Positions 26,101 through 39,180 are shown, counted from the first letter of the stretch. The stretch is DNA of 64,000 bases from Whitmania pigra (GCA_021613335.1 JAJTWR010000257.1:717501-781500); one strand, 5' to 3'. The notes: generated from the letters alone by a model not told the origin. A program made the numbers and translations.

Positions 26101-29100
26101 TGTATTCTTCTCTGTCTTCCTTTGAAAGGTCCTGACTAAGAATTACTTTCCTAAATTGGTCACTAACTTTCAATTTATTGCAGTTGTCCAGAATGTAGTT
26201 CTTGGTAGGCAAGTTATCAAATTTAATCATCATTGATCTTGCTCTTGAAGATTCAACTTTTGGGACTTTCTCAACATCTGCAGTCAGAGTTTAAACTTTG
26301 CTTCTAAACAATTCTGACCATAATTTGATTTCTTGCTTATTTTCATCCAGTTTTCTCACTGAAGCTTTATCCGGCTCCTTTAGGTTTTGCCGAATTTCCT
26401 CAATTTTCTTTCCTTGCTCACCGATTGTCTCCATCAACAACTTGTCAGTTGTTCTGATGACCATTTTAAGTTCTCCAACATTCTCAGTCAAGGTCTTCAA
26501 CTGGTCTTTATGGCTCTTTAGCTTTTTCGTCTGCAAACTTGCTGTATTTGCTTATTGAATGCTGGAAAGATAACTCGTAATCGTAATAAGACGAGACCAC
26601 TTTATTAGAACTGAAACTCACTTGAAACACTGGTGGCTTTGTAATTCTAATTAATGATTTGAAATCTCAATTGACAGTCAATTAACGTATCAATCATACT
26701 CATCTTCATTGCCCTCACGTGCGATCATCATCACCACCAACACCATCATATGCTGATCAGTCATCGTCATCTCCATCGCAAATCTTTCGATCGTCTCAGG
26801 CCCTCGTCCACATCTCCACCGCTTACGCAAACTGCGACAAGAAACTGATTACGGAGATGATCTACCCTCCCCCCATAAATGCTCAGAAGATCATCAGTGC
26901 CATGGAGTGAGTTGATTCGGTGCATAATTCATCTCACCCAATTCACCTCGTATAATTCACCTCACGGAATTCATCTCATGTAATTCTCCTTACACAATTC
27001 ATCTCATACAGTTCACTTGATCGATGTCTTTTACCTAGAAGTGGTCGGATTGGCATGACATTGTTTTTATATGTGGTGGTAAAAGTAACAGCAGCGATTG
27101 AAAGATAGATGGCGTCCTGACTATCATTCTACAACTCAACTATTATTACATTCAAGTCATTGTAACTGCGGTCGATAATGTTTACCCGTAATGACATCAT
27201 CAACGTCATCATCGCATGTGTCTTTGCAAATGTCATTACTGCTAATCTCTGATCATGATGCCCATGATGCTCTTAGCAATTAAGTCAGCCTTGATTACTT
27301 GATAGTTATTTCTGGAGATTCAAAGTTGAGGCCATCCATTGAAAATCCTCTTTAGTCTCCCATCAAATGTAAAAAAAAAAAAAAACAATCTTTTTTTGCA
27401 ATCTTATTACAAAGGATGATGATGATGATGTCGATGATGATGATATTAACAATAATATAATAATAATAATAATAATAATAATTATAGTAATAATAATATT
27501 AACAATAATAGATGGATGGACGACGACGTTGTGGCAGTACTGACCTCGAAGATCATCCAACCGCGACCAAACACCTACACGTTCACCAAGGCCATTGCGG
27601 AACACTTGCTACTGGAGCAGTCTGGATCCATCCCGGTTGCCATAGTGAGACCTTCCATTGTCGGAGCTTCTTGGCACGAACCCATCCAGGTATGGAATGG
27701 ATACTGTAGATTCAGAGAATCAATAATGGATGATGCCGATGCAAGTTATTAGTAAAGCTAATGAGTCCGAGCGTTATCGCATTATAATTTATTGTTGTCA
27801 TTATTGTTACTCATTGGTTATAATTTATTAGTTGTTATAAATTATTAATATTGTTACAATTATTATTATGAGTAAAATTATTATTATTATTATTACTATT
27901 ATTATCATTATTATTATCATTATTATTATTATATATGAAGATTATTATTCTCCATTCGCATCTCAACCTTTTAAAAACCAGGGCTGGGTGGACAATTTCA
28001 ACGGGCCGAGTGGACTCCTGGCTGCCGTGAGTAGAGTAAATTCATAATAAACTTATTGCTAATAAGTAAAAAAATTACTGTCATCATCTTAACTATCACC
28101 TCAAACAACCACCAACCCATTCCTCTCGCCCTCCTCCTCCAGATCGGCAAGGGGGTCCTGAGGATCATGATGGGTAACTTCCACGCCTGTGCCGACATCA
28201 TCCCCGTCGACATGTGCGTCAACACCATCATCGCTGCTGCCTGGATCACAGCACTGGAGAGGTCAGTAGGGTGGGGTTGATGGGTTTGACCTCAATGTTT
28301 GGGGTCATTTGAATGAGTTATATTTGATGTGGTCTGATGTCTGAGGTCATCCATCCGTCTTTTATTGCCGTAATTTGTCCTTTTTTTTCGGTGGTGGAAT
28401 AATATAATAACAGAACGAGCCACAGGCAGTAAATTTAAAACCGATGATCGCATCGGTTAACTGATTACAATCAGCAATTAATTTGCAGCGAATGACTGCG
28501 ATGAAGAATTTTGTAATGATGATGACCGAGAGCCGTGCTCATTAGTTTTCGTTGGCTATTCCCAGGCTATTAATCATCTCATTATTTATTGATGTGAAAA
28601 CATTATTGGAAATGATGATATCAATGATGATGATGATGGTGGTGATGATGATATCGATGATGATATCGATGATGATGATGATGATGATGATATTGTTGAT
28701 GATGGTAAATATGACAGGCCGGATGAAATTCAGGTCTACAACTGCACCACCGGTTCGCAGAACAAGTTGACCTGGGGACAAGTCGGTAGGTGCCTTTCCT
28801 ATTAATGACTTTTCTTGTTTATTATGATCACTCGATGATGGTGACTATGATAATAATAATAATGGTTGTGATGATGGTGATGATGATGATGATGATGATG
28901 ATGATTATGGCTTTTAATTGATGTCATTATCACTTTTACTATTGTCGCCACCTTCTCGACTTCCAACAACTTCGAAAGAGTTTATAAATTTACAAAATCT
29001 CTTCCAGAACGTGCCTCTCACGAATGCTTCAGTAAAATTCCTGTCGATCAGCCCGTAAGACTTCCTGCCCCAAAGTTCACCCAGAGCAGGTCAGGGGTAA

Positions 29101-29991
29101 ATTTAAATAAAAAATAAAATTTACTAAATTCACCAATTATTAGCACTTTTGCTGTCATTGTTGTTGCTGCTGTTATTATTATTATTATTATTATTATATA
29201 TGAAGATTATTATTCCCCATTTGCATTTCAACCTTTTAAAAACCAGGGCTGGGTGGACAATTTCAACGGGCCGAGTGGACTCCTGGCTGCCGTGAGTAGA
29301 ATAAATTTTTTGTAAACAAGTAAAAAAAATTACAATCATCATCTTAACTATCACCTCAAACAACCATCACCCCATTCCTTTCTCGCCCCCTCCTCCAGAT
29401 CGGCAAGGGGGTCCTGAGGATCATGATGGGTAACTTCCACGCCTGTGCTGACATCATCCCCGTCGACATGTGCGTCAACACCATCATCGCTGCTGCCTGG
29501 ATCACAGCACTGGAGAGGTCAGTAGGGTGGGGTTGATGGGTTTGACCTCAATGTTTGGGGTCATTTGAATGAGTTATATTTGATGTGATTCGATGCCTAA
29601 GGTCATCCATCCGTATTTATTGCCGTAATTTGTCCTTTTTTTTCGGTGGTGGAATAATATAATAACAGAACGAGCCACAGGCAGTAAATTTAAAACCGAT
29701 GATCGCATCGGTTAACTGATTACAATCAGCAATTAATTTGCAGCGAATGACTGCGATGAAGAATTTTGTAATGATGATGACCGAGAGCCGTGCTCATTAG
29801 TTTTCGTTGGCTATTCCCAGGCTATTAATCATCTCATTATTTATTGATGTGAAAACATTATTGGAAATGATGATATCAATGATGATGATGATGGTGGTGA
29901 TGATGATATCGATGATGATATCGATGATGATATCGATGATGATATCGATGATGATGATGATGGTGGTGATGATGATATCGATGATGATATC

Positions 29992-30042
<51 letters not shown>

Positions 30043-30515
30043 ATTGTTGATGATGGTAAATATGACAGGCCGGATGAAATTCAGGTCTACAACTGCACCA
30101 CCGGTTCGCAGAACAAGTTGACCTGGGGACAAGTCGGTAGGTGCCTTTCCTATTAATGACTTTTCTTGTTTATTATGATCACTCGATGATGGTGACTATG
30201 ATAATAATAATAATGGTTGTGATGATGGTGATGATGATGATGATGATGATTATGGCTTTTAATTGATGTCATTATCACTTTTACTATTGTCGCCACCTTC
30301 TCGACTTCCAACAACTTCGAAAGAGTTTATAAATTTACAAAATCTCTTCCAGAACGTGCCTCTCACGAATGCTTCAGTAAAATTCCTGTCGATCAGCCCG
30401 TAAGACTTCCTGCCCCAAAGTTCACCCAGAGCAGGTCAGGGGTAAATTTAAATAAAAAATAAAATTTACTAAATTCACCAATTATTAGCACTTTTGCTGT
30501 CATTGTTGTTGCTGC

Positions 30516-30546
<31 letters not shown>

Positions 30547-31632
30547 TTTATTGTTGTTGTTGCTGCTGTCATTATATGTTATATAATCATCTCATTACCA
30601 TAATCGTGGCTCTTCCCACAGAACTTACTACCAGCTTCACAGGTGGTTCGACCACTTCCTACCAGCCTGGGTCATGGACATCGGACTGAAGCTTTGCGGA
30701 CAGAAGCCAGTGTGAGTTGCGTGCGTGCGACATTGTTGTTGACGTTGCCGTCATTGATTTACAGAGATTATTATATTCTATAAAAATGAATTCAATTTAT
30801 TATGCCTTATTACATTTTCCACAGATGATCGTGCTCTTTATTATTATTGTTGTTATTGTTATTATTATTATCATTATTATAATTACCATTATTATTTTAT
30901 TATTATTATCATTATTATTATTATCATTATTCAGCCTGCTCCGCCTCCAGAAGAGACTTTGGAAATCGGTGAAATGCCTTGAGTTCTTCACAACGCACGA
31001 GTGGAAGTTCGAAGACAACAACGTCAGGGAGTTGTACGACAAGATGAACTCGCAAGACAAGAAGGTGATCGTAATGGTGATACATAATGGTAATGGCTTA
31101 GGTGATGATGGTGTTGATGGTTGTGGTGATGATGATGATGATGATGATGACGATAACAATGAGTAATGACATCCTCTGCATCGGTTTGTTCTCCAAGACG
31201 ACGAATCTCAAATTCTAAAACTCAGGATTTCAACTTCGACGTGAGGATGATCGACTGGCCCACCTACATGGAGAATTACTGCCTAGGAGTGAAGAAGTTT
31301 GTCCTCAAGGAAGACGTGAAGGACCTGACGAAAGCCAGGAAGGCTTATCAGAGGTTGAATATGCGAAATATCAAACTGCTTACTGTTTTGCCAAACTCAT
31401 TTTTACTCGAAATTATCAAATTATGCAAATTTTCACGTCCGTCCATCTCTTCAGGCTCGTCCTCAGGAATAGACTCAAGCATCTGCTTGCTTTGATCTCC
31501 TTCTGTCTCTTCCTATACTTCTCAAGGTCATCCAGACAGTTCCTGACCTTGAACTTTTCCATAGCATCTGCCCTCTACAACTTCATGGCTCGACTGCTCC
31601 AGGTGCTCTTCATCTTCAGGCTGAGGTTTTGA
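23109..31632 (+). CDS. FAR: Fatty acyl-CoA reductase, 520 aa, 13 exons
   Basis: Exons: 23109-23297, 23482-23657, 25595-25667, 26800-26906, 27512-27689, 27982-28026, 28143-28261, 28718-28785, 29008-29089, 30622-30711, 30935-31064, 31226-31353, 31455-31632. They total 1563 nt, exactly 521 codons, if one copy of the duplicated exons 6-9 is used. The family reduces fatty acyl-CoA to fatty alcohol with NADPH at peroxisomal or ER membranes, for ether lipids and waxes. Visible: the Rossmann motif [10 protein letters not shown] at residues 15-24, [22 protein letters not shown], the catalytic YTFTK (Tyr about 204, Lys about 208), [10 protein letters not shown], a C-terminal FAR_C region ([12 protein letters not shown]) and a hydrophobic C-terminal segment. 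Length matches the family. FAR1 or FAR2 orthology is not resolved. Exons 6-9 recur at 29247-29291, 29399-29517, 30069-30136 and 30353-30434. Confidence 0.93.
25931..26536 (-). mobile_element. Retroelement ORF1-like relic in reductase intron 3
   Basis: Two frames in the same register are separated by one TAA at 26,291-26,293. The upstream part is a coiled coil (heptads around [19 protein letters not shown]). The downstream part ([20 protein letters not shown], then [14 protein letters not shown]) resembles the RNA-binding domain of LINE-type ORF1 proteins. It is antisense to the host gene. No reverse transcriptase is attached. The family assignment is by pattern only. Confidence 0.5.
27931..29195 (+). 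repeat. Direct repeat unit 1 (reductase exons 6-9)
   Basis: About 1.27 kb, beginning after a TTA microsatellite at ATATATGAAG and ending in the TTA tract before unit 2. It carries four complete exons with their splice sites. Confidence 0.9.
29196..30545 (+). repeat. Direct repeat unit 2 (duplicate exons 6-9)
   Basis: Near-identical to unit 1. Exons at 29247-29291, 29399-29517, 30069-30136 and 30353-30434 have the same lengths (45, 119, 68, 82), and the only coding change I found is a silent GCC to GCT. It is longer than unit 1 mainly because the GAT/GATGATATC repeat before exon 8 expanded. Confidence 0.9.
29868..30052. repeat. GAT / GATGATATC compound microsatellite
   Basis: Expanded in the second duplicate; the shorter counterpart is at about 28,614-28,703. 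Confidence 0.9.
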
Positions 31633-33496
31633 TTGGCCGCTGTGTTGACTTGGAGAACCAATGAGAGACGAGGAAAAGGGAGCATGCCCAGCTCTCGCTT
31701 GAATAGATTAGTATTTCGAGCCGTGTCGCAGCGCATGATGTGATGCTGGAGTTTGATTTTATATTTTTATTAGTTTATTAATTATTAATTAATTATTACA
31801 CCACTATGTAAATCCAACTTAAAAGGATTTACGGTTTCGTTGCAGATCTTTAGTTTAAATTTTGGTCTCTGCTTTCTGGCAGAAGTAATGATCCTGTCTT
31901 TCTCTTTTTATGTACGACACTCTGCAGCAATACCATTGCATTAGTCTTCTGCAAATTCCACGAGAAATGCTCGTGTTTTTGGTTGATTTTGCTCCAGTTT
32001 CAAATTCCAATCACTAGCTACTTTTTACTTTAGTTCTAGTGCCGTTAAGAACGACACCGATCTCTGCAGTCAACATTTCCAAAGTCAGGATAGGTTTCTG
32101 TTGTGACATCTTCGAAACGTTAACTGTGTCTGTTTTTCTATTCATTCCCATCATTTTTGTGATTGCCCATGATGCTTCTTTTTGACATTTAGTGTTGTTT
32201 ATTACTTGTGTTGTCGATGATTTTTGTTGTTGTTGTTGTTGCTGCTACTGTCGAATTCTTTATTTTAACGAATTTATTCGGTTCATGACCTCCAACTCGA
32301 GCGCTCAGCGTCCCCCAGCATGAAATGTTTTACGTTCTTTCATTCTTTATTCGGACTGTCCATCGTCTCGAGTCGTAAGCGTGCGAAGTTCTTTCAGAAT
32401 CCAAACATTTAGAGGTCAAAGATCAAAAATTAAATCGTTATCTTGATTACCTGATTCATGTTTGTCTCCTTAAGTCGATAGGCTGTTTAATTTATTTTTA
32501 ATATTTAAACTTCTTTTATTTTATTTTTTTTTTTCCATTTCTCAGAAAACAATGTCCTAGTCGTTGCTGATGTCGTGTTTGCGAGGACTTTTATGTTTCG
32601 TCGTTGAGGATTTTGTTACCTCAGGAGATTTTAAGCTTTCAGTTTTGTTTTTCAAATTCAATAACGGCATACGTCGTAGTCAGCATTATCGTCGATGTTA
32701 GGTTGTGGAAACTTTTAGTAGGATTTCTGAACTTCGCAAACTAACTCTGCTTCGTTTGTCAGGTATTCATTTCATTCCAGTGTTTCAATCTCTAGAGGTC
32801 AAGATGCCGTACTAACCAAAGTATTGCTTGAGGTGTGTACGTTGCAGTAAAGTATTATTAGGTTGGACTCATGTCGTTACTACCATATCATCGTTAACAT
32901 AGTCCTTGGAAATGCCATCATCACCTTATAGAGTTCTGTTATTGTTGTTGTTGTTGTTATCATCATTACTGCTGCTTAAAATCGTTCTTTTATTATCACT
33001 TCTTCGAGGAGACAGTTGAAGCATTTTTAATCAAAATATGGTTTTCTATTTTTGGTTATTTCCTTTGAGTTTATGAAATTGATTATTCACCTTGATAATT
33101 TACATTTTATCATCTTTGTCTTATTATAAATACAATTTATTAATTTACCATTTTCCTGCCATCACTAGTTTCTCTGTTTTTAGTTCTGTTTGTTATTGTT
33201 GAAGTCATTGATGCTGTTGATGCTAGGACAAACATAGTCGGACGAACATATTTACGCTTCCTGTTGCAAAGTTCCACGATAGTATTACCTCGATGAATTC
33301 CCAAGTCGTTTAATAATATTCGTGTCCTATTAATTACTGGTGTTATAAGGTTATTCTTGTTGCTGCCATTACTTAACAGTGCAATCACATGGAAACATGA
33401 CAGCTTCAATTGGGCACTTCTGCTTATCATTCCACTGCTCTCAAGTTTCATTCAGAACCCTTGTGCGCCTGAAGAGTAACCACCTTGATTTTGTCA

Positions 33497-33527
<31 letters not shown>

Positions 33528-34737
33528 TAATGATGATGATAATATTAATAATGATAATAATAATAATGATGACGATGATGATGGTGACTATAATGATGAT
33601 GATAATGATGCTCGATCTTGAGGAGTTTTTGCTACTTCGACCGGTCGTGACTCTAGTTCGTTTCGGATGGTATTCGCGACGTTTTAATTTTTAATCGAGA
33701 GTATTCGCTCTTCTGAAAAGTCGAGCATTCTACTTTTTCCACGTTCAACAGACTCAGCGAAACATTCCTTTGTTCTTTTCCTTGAGGTCGCTGGCGAAGA
33801 CGAGGTGATGCTGGCTGGGATGGTTCGAGGTGAAGGTTCAGATTCCGGATCCTTCTGTCTCCCTCGAAATGTTTGTTAACCTCCAGTGTCGTTCTTCTTT
33901 TGCTCGGCTTGTGACATTTATGGCCGAAATAGCACATCTTCATTCGTTTCCTAGTCGTAAGCAGTATATTCTCTTGTAGCCAGTACTGGACATCTGCGAA
34001 CCTACTGAATCTGATATGATCTTTTTTGATGTCATGGTTTTCAGGAAATTGTTGTCATTCTAGTTCTGATTTGTGATTAGTTATGTTTTCTCGCAACTGA
34101 AATTGTTTGATTTAAAATCGAAATGTCTGTTTCATTTGAAAGCAGTTGAAATTGTTTAATTTAAGGTCAAAATGTTTCTTTTAGTAAATTTTACTTTTTT
34201 GGGTGTAATAGAAAGAATAACAGCTTTGTCATTGTTTCGTCTTACTTTCAATTAATTCTGTAATACTCTCATTTTATGAGAAAATTTGTGGAATCTGATT
34301 ATTACATTATTATTAATACAAATTGCACCAAGATGGTAAATATGCTAAAGACTCTAAAACTCGTTTTTCTTACTTTTTTCTTTAAAGACTGTCTTTAAAT
34401 CATGATAATTATATGAGTTTGGAGTTCGCTCAAAAATATCCCATTGTAACGGGTATATTGTGCTAGTGAAGTTCACTAGTCTACAATCTTAGAACATTTA
34501 AGCCAATAAAAATGTCAGAAAATAAAACTATATTTTGCTACGCCACGATTCTTTGAGAATATTTTTCAGTAATTTTATATTTAAATGTTTATTCATAAAA
34601 ATTGAAAAGTACGTTTTTTATTTTAGCCACTTTAAAATAAACTGAATATTAATTATTCAAAACTACGGGGGAATTCACTTTTAATCATGTAAACAAAATT
34701 GTTGCTCGCGCGAAGTGAAACACCGAACCTTCTCAAG
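31633..34737. other. Intergenic, reductase to CHTF8
   Basis: About 3.1 kb of moderately AT-rich sequence holding GTT repeats (about 32,222-32,250) and AAT/GAT repeats (33,493-33,610). The first part is probably the reductase 3' untranslated region. Frames of 96-103 residues on the minus strand (33,140-33,943) show no recognisable domain and I do not call them genes. Confidence 0.5.
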
Positions 34738-35282
34738 ATGGTTCAAATTCCCATAAAATTGTCAGCGTTTTTTTATTTTCATTAAGATTTATAAATTTAT
34801 TATTCTTCACGGGTAAATATGCTTTTTTCTGATTTGTAGAGCTGAAGGAGGGTGGGAGAACGAATGGACCATAGTCGAGCTCCAAGGCGATTTAGAGACG
34901 AGGGCTAAAGAGGATTCCATAAACAACAAGTTTTTGGGTGATCTTCTATTCACAAAACAGGTTTGATTTTTTTTATAATCTGAAATCTTTTTTTAGAAAT
35001 TACCACAAATGTAATAAGTTAATTCGTTAGGGTACTCCTGTGTTAATACTGGGACATCATGTTCTATATGGCGAAGTGGTAAATCTGGAAAAGCCTTTGG
35101 CAGTGGCTTACAAATCGAGGGTTATGTCAGCATCCAAGAAAAGTGAAACCGAGAAACTAAGTTCGGAGGAGACCCCAGAAAATGCCAACGTCGAATATAC
35201 CATTAAGGCGATTGTTAAGCGCAAACTCCTGTTCAAATCTCTTCCAATGCCAATAGTTTCAAACGTAGCGAAGAAAATATGA
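34738..35282 (+). CDS. CHTF8: CTF8 homologue, chromosome transmission fidelity protein 8, 133 aa
   Basis: Exons 34738-34766, 34840-34960 and 35031-35282, totalling 402 nt. CHTF8 pairs with DSCC1 and CHTF18 in the alternative RFC clamp loader that acts on PCNA during replication and supports sister-chromatid cohesion in the nucleus. The protein starts MVQIPIKLSA, then EWTIVELQGDLE, FLGDLLFTKQGTPVLILGHH, VLYGEVVNLEKPLAV, a variable acidic insert rich in Ser and Glu, and the conserved end AIVKRKLLFKSLPMPIVSNV. Order and length agree with the animal family (about 120 residues). The first donor (GTTTTT) is weak, but frame and the MVQI start fit. No gene-specific regulation is visible. Confidence 0.92.
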
Positions 35283-36892
35283 AACAAAAAGTTGTTTCAG
35301 TTGGATTGGACTCATATTATTTGTGAGATAGTTTCGTGTTTGATTTATGAATTTTCAAAATCTATTGAAAACAGCCGATTTTGATTTCGGGTCGTTCAAG
35401 ATACAGTTTGGATGGTGATTAATCCTCGAGTTTTAACAGCTTGTTGTTTCCCCTGTGTTGTAATTAATTAATCTTAGCTTCTTGAGTTCGCTGAACTTGT
35501 CATCGGTTAAAATAGAAGTGTAATTGTGAGCGTGTCATTTGGTGACTCATTTGTGATATGGGTGAGCCAGACTGCCTTAGTAAGCAGACCTTATTTGGCG
35601 CTGGGTGATGGCGAAACACATGTTAAATATTTTCGGTACTCTGCAATTCGCCTCCTGAGAGAGTTTGTTAGACAACCAAACAGTCGTAATTGCCTGCACA
35701 ATTCGAGACAAATAATGATGCCTGGGCCCGACAGCAACGAAGTTTCGCGAATTCAAATAATTGGTTGTAAATTAGATCCACACGACAAACAAAATACAAT
35801 CACACCGAGATAATATAGTAATATGGCCAGGTAGAGTCTGGAGTTTCTAGTTACGAGCTTGTATTGTTTGATGCCTTCATCATAAGATGACCTTTGTTCG
35901 GTTTTCTGAAGATCTGAAGATAGGTGCTCATTCTCACGTCAGAAGCGCCTGATAGACTAAATTAGGCTCGACTACTTTCCCACAACCTCAACCGGGTGTA
36001 GTAAAATTGCTGATTTTCTTCTTGTAATTATTTATTTATTCAAATTTTTTTTAACTTTCAATAAATGATGATTCTCTTCTCCACCTAATTGCTCCCTCCA
36101 AAATGTTAAATGTGGCCATAAAAATTCCAAGATGTAAACAGTGACAATAAATAATTGTCCTGGCTCGTCTAGTATTATAGATTGTAGGCGTCATTATCAA
36201 TAGAGGCGACGCACTAAATGTGAAGTTAAGAGTTAGTGAGGCATTGTTGCCGGAACCACAATGTTTGAATTGTCAGTAATCCATCGAATCGGCTCGTAAT
36301 CGTTTAGTTTTTAAACTCGTCGTCGTTGTTGTTGTTGTTCTTGTTTCGACTCTGGTTTTAATTAAAGTTTGAGACTGGATCGTTCACACAAGTTTTCGGG
36401 AGAGTGCGCATCCGACGGAGAGACAATCTTTGTTACGTGAGTTGTGGTGGTCGTGTGATATACTGTTTCCCTTTGAAATCCTGGATTCAGTGCGATGTGG
36501 TAGCTCGAGAGTGGAAGGTGCGGAGGCAGACTGCTTTTCGAAGGGAGCGGTTTTGCACTCGCATAGATAATTATGCTTTATTTATGTTAGATTTAAGTGA
36601 TTTTCGATAAGATGAAATAATAACAATAATAGGGAGGGTAATAATTGCTTTATAGTTAAAAATCACTTTGTGCAGTGGATAGAAGTATCACGTTATTCCA
36701 TTTAACATTTGTTTTACTTGAAAGTCTGACAAAAATGACAACATGTTGCTTTGCTTTTTTAAAAAGTCAGTAATTTTTAGCTTTGCTATCTTGTATCGCA
36801 TTCCACATTTTGATGAAATTAGATTAATAGTAAAACCTTGATCTTGTTTATTATGTAACCCTCATCTTATTTATTTTTTTACAGAAAGGAAC
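35283..36892. other. Intergenic, CHTF8 to CAS gene; probable CAS promoter and 5' untranslated exon
   Basis: The CAS coding exon follows an acceptor (TTTTTACAG) only 8 bases before its ATG, so an upstream non-coding exon must exist, plausibly within the less AT-rich stretch at 36,200-36,600. The reading frames here have no recognisable domain. Confidence 0.45.
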
Positions 36893-39180
36893 ATGGCAAA
36901 AGCCAGGGCCCTGTACGACAACTACTCCGATGCATCGGACGAGCTGTCATTTTTGAGGGACGACGTCCTTGAAATCATAGAGAAGGATTATGATGGAATG
37001 GAGGGATGGTGGCTTTGTGGACTCAAGGGAAAGACTGGAATTGCACCTGCCAATAGGCTGGTAATCATAACGGTAAATTCTTTGAATAATTTGAAGCTTT
37101 AGAATTATGGGTCAGAAATTACGGAAGCCAGTAATTACGAAGCGTTAATTCTTCTCTTATTCTGAATTCTTTGTTTTTAATTTGGGTTTAGTTTAGTTTC
37201 TTTGAAGTATAATTTTCTTGCGAACACATTTAAGACCTGTTTAACTCATTCCCATTCCACTTAAATTTTATCACCAACGTAATTATCGGACTTTTGCAGA
37301 TAAATGAAGCGACCAGCGACTACGACCTTCCTCCCGTCAAGAATAGCTCGTTCTCTGCCGACAAAAGATCTCGAGCGTCCGATCGGGATACCACGATGCA
37401 AGATTACGACACGCCAATTTCGAACAGATCGCACAAGTCTCCTCTTCAGAATTCTCACCTCAAGAACACCGAGAAAGTTCCCAGGGCCACAATGTCTCCC
37501 GGAGATGCCAGAGAGTACGACGATTACTGCATTCCCAGCAACAAAGACGAGGGGAATTCCGTCTCGGGCGATCCGCCAAAGAGTCTGTCGCCTCAGGCGA
37601 CCGGCACGAACTTCGAGAAGTACTTCGCCTCGTACCTCAAGAGCGAGAAAGACATGAACGTTTTCTCGCGCCAAGTGACGAGCATGATGAAGAAGTGGTA
37701 CGACAGCTCTGATCATAACTCCAGGGCGCAAGTCGTCAAGGCCATCTGCATTTCCTTCTGGAAGGCCATCCAGGCGTACGTCGCCGAAGCCGCCAAGACC
37801 ATTGCCTCGATCAAGGGCCTGGTGAGCGTAGAAACTTTCAAGTCGTTCGAAGAGGTCAAGCAGTCGAGCCAGGATCTCGAAAACGTTTTGGACTACTTGA
37901 ACCGGTTCAACTTTTTGGACGCCAAAGACAAAGCGAAGATCGAATTCTTGCAGCAGCTGTCGGCCCTGACGTCCAGCCTGAGCACTCACTCTCGACAGCT
38001 GAGCGAGTTTTTCAAGCACGTGGAAAAAGAAGGCTTGTGGCTGCGAGTTGGAGAAACCGCCAGCTCCACCCCTGTCGAGGGCCGAAGAAACTTGACGAAA
38101 GCCAAAGGCAAGAATTCGGAGTCGACGCCACTCGTCTGCAAGTCGTCGAGAAGTTCTTACGGCGATTACGACACGCCGTCGACCAAATTCGCTCAAACTC
38201 AGCAGGACAAATTCCTGAATTCTCCGCCCAGCCTAGAGGTTCGTGTCCGGGAGAAGGGGAAAAAATCGGAGACGTCGGATCTCGAGAGGCACAATTCCTC
38301 CCTCTATTCCGATCCAGACCGATCGTTCGAAGCCACCGATTACGACGTGCCGAGAAGTTCCGACATTTCCGACTACCATTCTGAAGGCGTCGACTGCTCT
38401 GATTACTCGAGGCCGACCAGTTCGGAGTTTCTCGATTATGATTGCCCCAGGCCGAAAAATGCGAACGCTTCCCTGAAAAATAAAAGCGTCGAAAGTCTCG
38501 CCTCGGAGTTGAGCAGATCAAGTGCCATCGACGACCAGGTCGACTACGACATTCCGACCAGCAACTTTTCCGTATTTCAACTGAGAGCGCAGTCGGACGC
38601 GAGATCGGGAAACCGATCGGGAGTGACCAAAAGTGCGGACGCTTTTAGCAAACGGAGCATTTTCTCGTCGTTCGAAGAGCTAGATTACGACATTCCCATC
38701 AAGAAAGGCGAGGTTCCGAGCATCGAGGTAGACTCTCCGGAGGTATGCCTAAACCGGATGGTCCGGAGCGAGAGGAACCTTTTGAGGTATTACTTCCCTT
38801 TCATTGCCGAGGAGTTGAAGAACCTGTCTGGACTGATCGAGCGACTTCAAAACTATTTGACGTCTTCGAAGACCTCGACGACGGATTCTAAAAAATCTCT
38901 GGCCCTCATCAACGACGTCAAGGGTCTGGCGGCTTGCAGTCACAAGATTCTGTTTGTCGTCGACTCCATCCTGAAGCGAATTCAGTCCAATACCGACCTG
39001 ACCAGCCAGCTGAACTTTTCCTGCGCCAAGATTTGCGAGCACCTCAAGAACATAACGAACCTCGTCAAGCAGGTGTCGCAGGGGCCTTCTTCTCAGGCCG
39101 AGAGGCTTCTTCCGTCAGCGGTCTCCAACTTCCAGCTGCACGTTCGCTCCGTCGAGAAGATGGTTCGACGTTGGAATTGA
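36893..39180 (+). CDS. BCAR1: CAS-family scaffold (p130Cas/NEDD9/EFS type), 686 aa
   Basis: Coding exons 36893-37072 and 37300-39180 join in phase 0. CAS proteins are Src/FAK substrates at integrin adhesions that recruit Crk and other adaptors to phosphorylated YxxP sites. Residues 1-60 are the SH3 domain (ALYDNYSDASDELSF, EGWWLCGLKGKTGIAPANRL). Three YxxP-type sites follow (YDLP, YDTP, DYCIP). A helical segment at about residues 120-260 looks like the four-helix serine-rich domain. Six more sites come next (YDTP, YDVP, YSRP, YDCP, YDIP, YDIP). The end is the FAT-like C-terminal domain (SERNLLRYYFPF, LAACSHKILFVVDSI). I find no Src-binding YDYVHL motif. The big coding exon is markedly GC-richer than its surroundings. 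It may represent the single invertebrate CAS ancestor rather than BCAR1 specifically. Confidence 0.93.

Noticed and set aside
31423..31632. Independent 69-residue gene
   Set aside because: It is the last exon of the reductase; phase and the hydrophobic C-terminus fit.
33140..33943. Two minus-strand frames of about 100 residues
   Set aside because: No domain, no splice-supported partner exons and no codon bias distinct from the intergenic background.
36404..36610. 68-residue plus-strand frame before the CAS gene
   Set aside because: More likely part of the CAS promoter or 5' untranslated exon. No domain is recognisable.
37261..38196. 311-residue minus-strand frame
   Set aside because: It lies entirely opposite the CAS coding exon. 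It is a shadow of the GC-rich plus-strand codon pattern and has no domain of its own.
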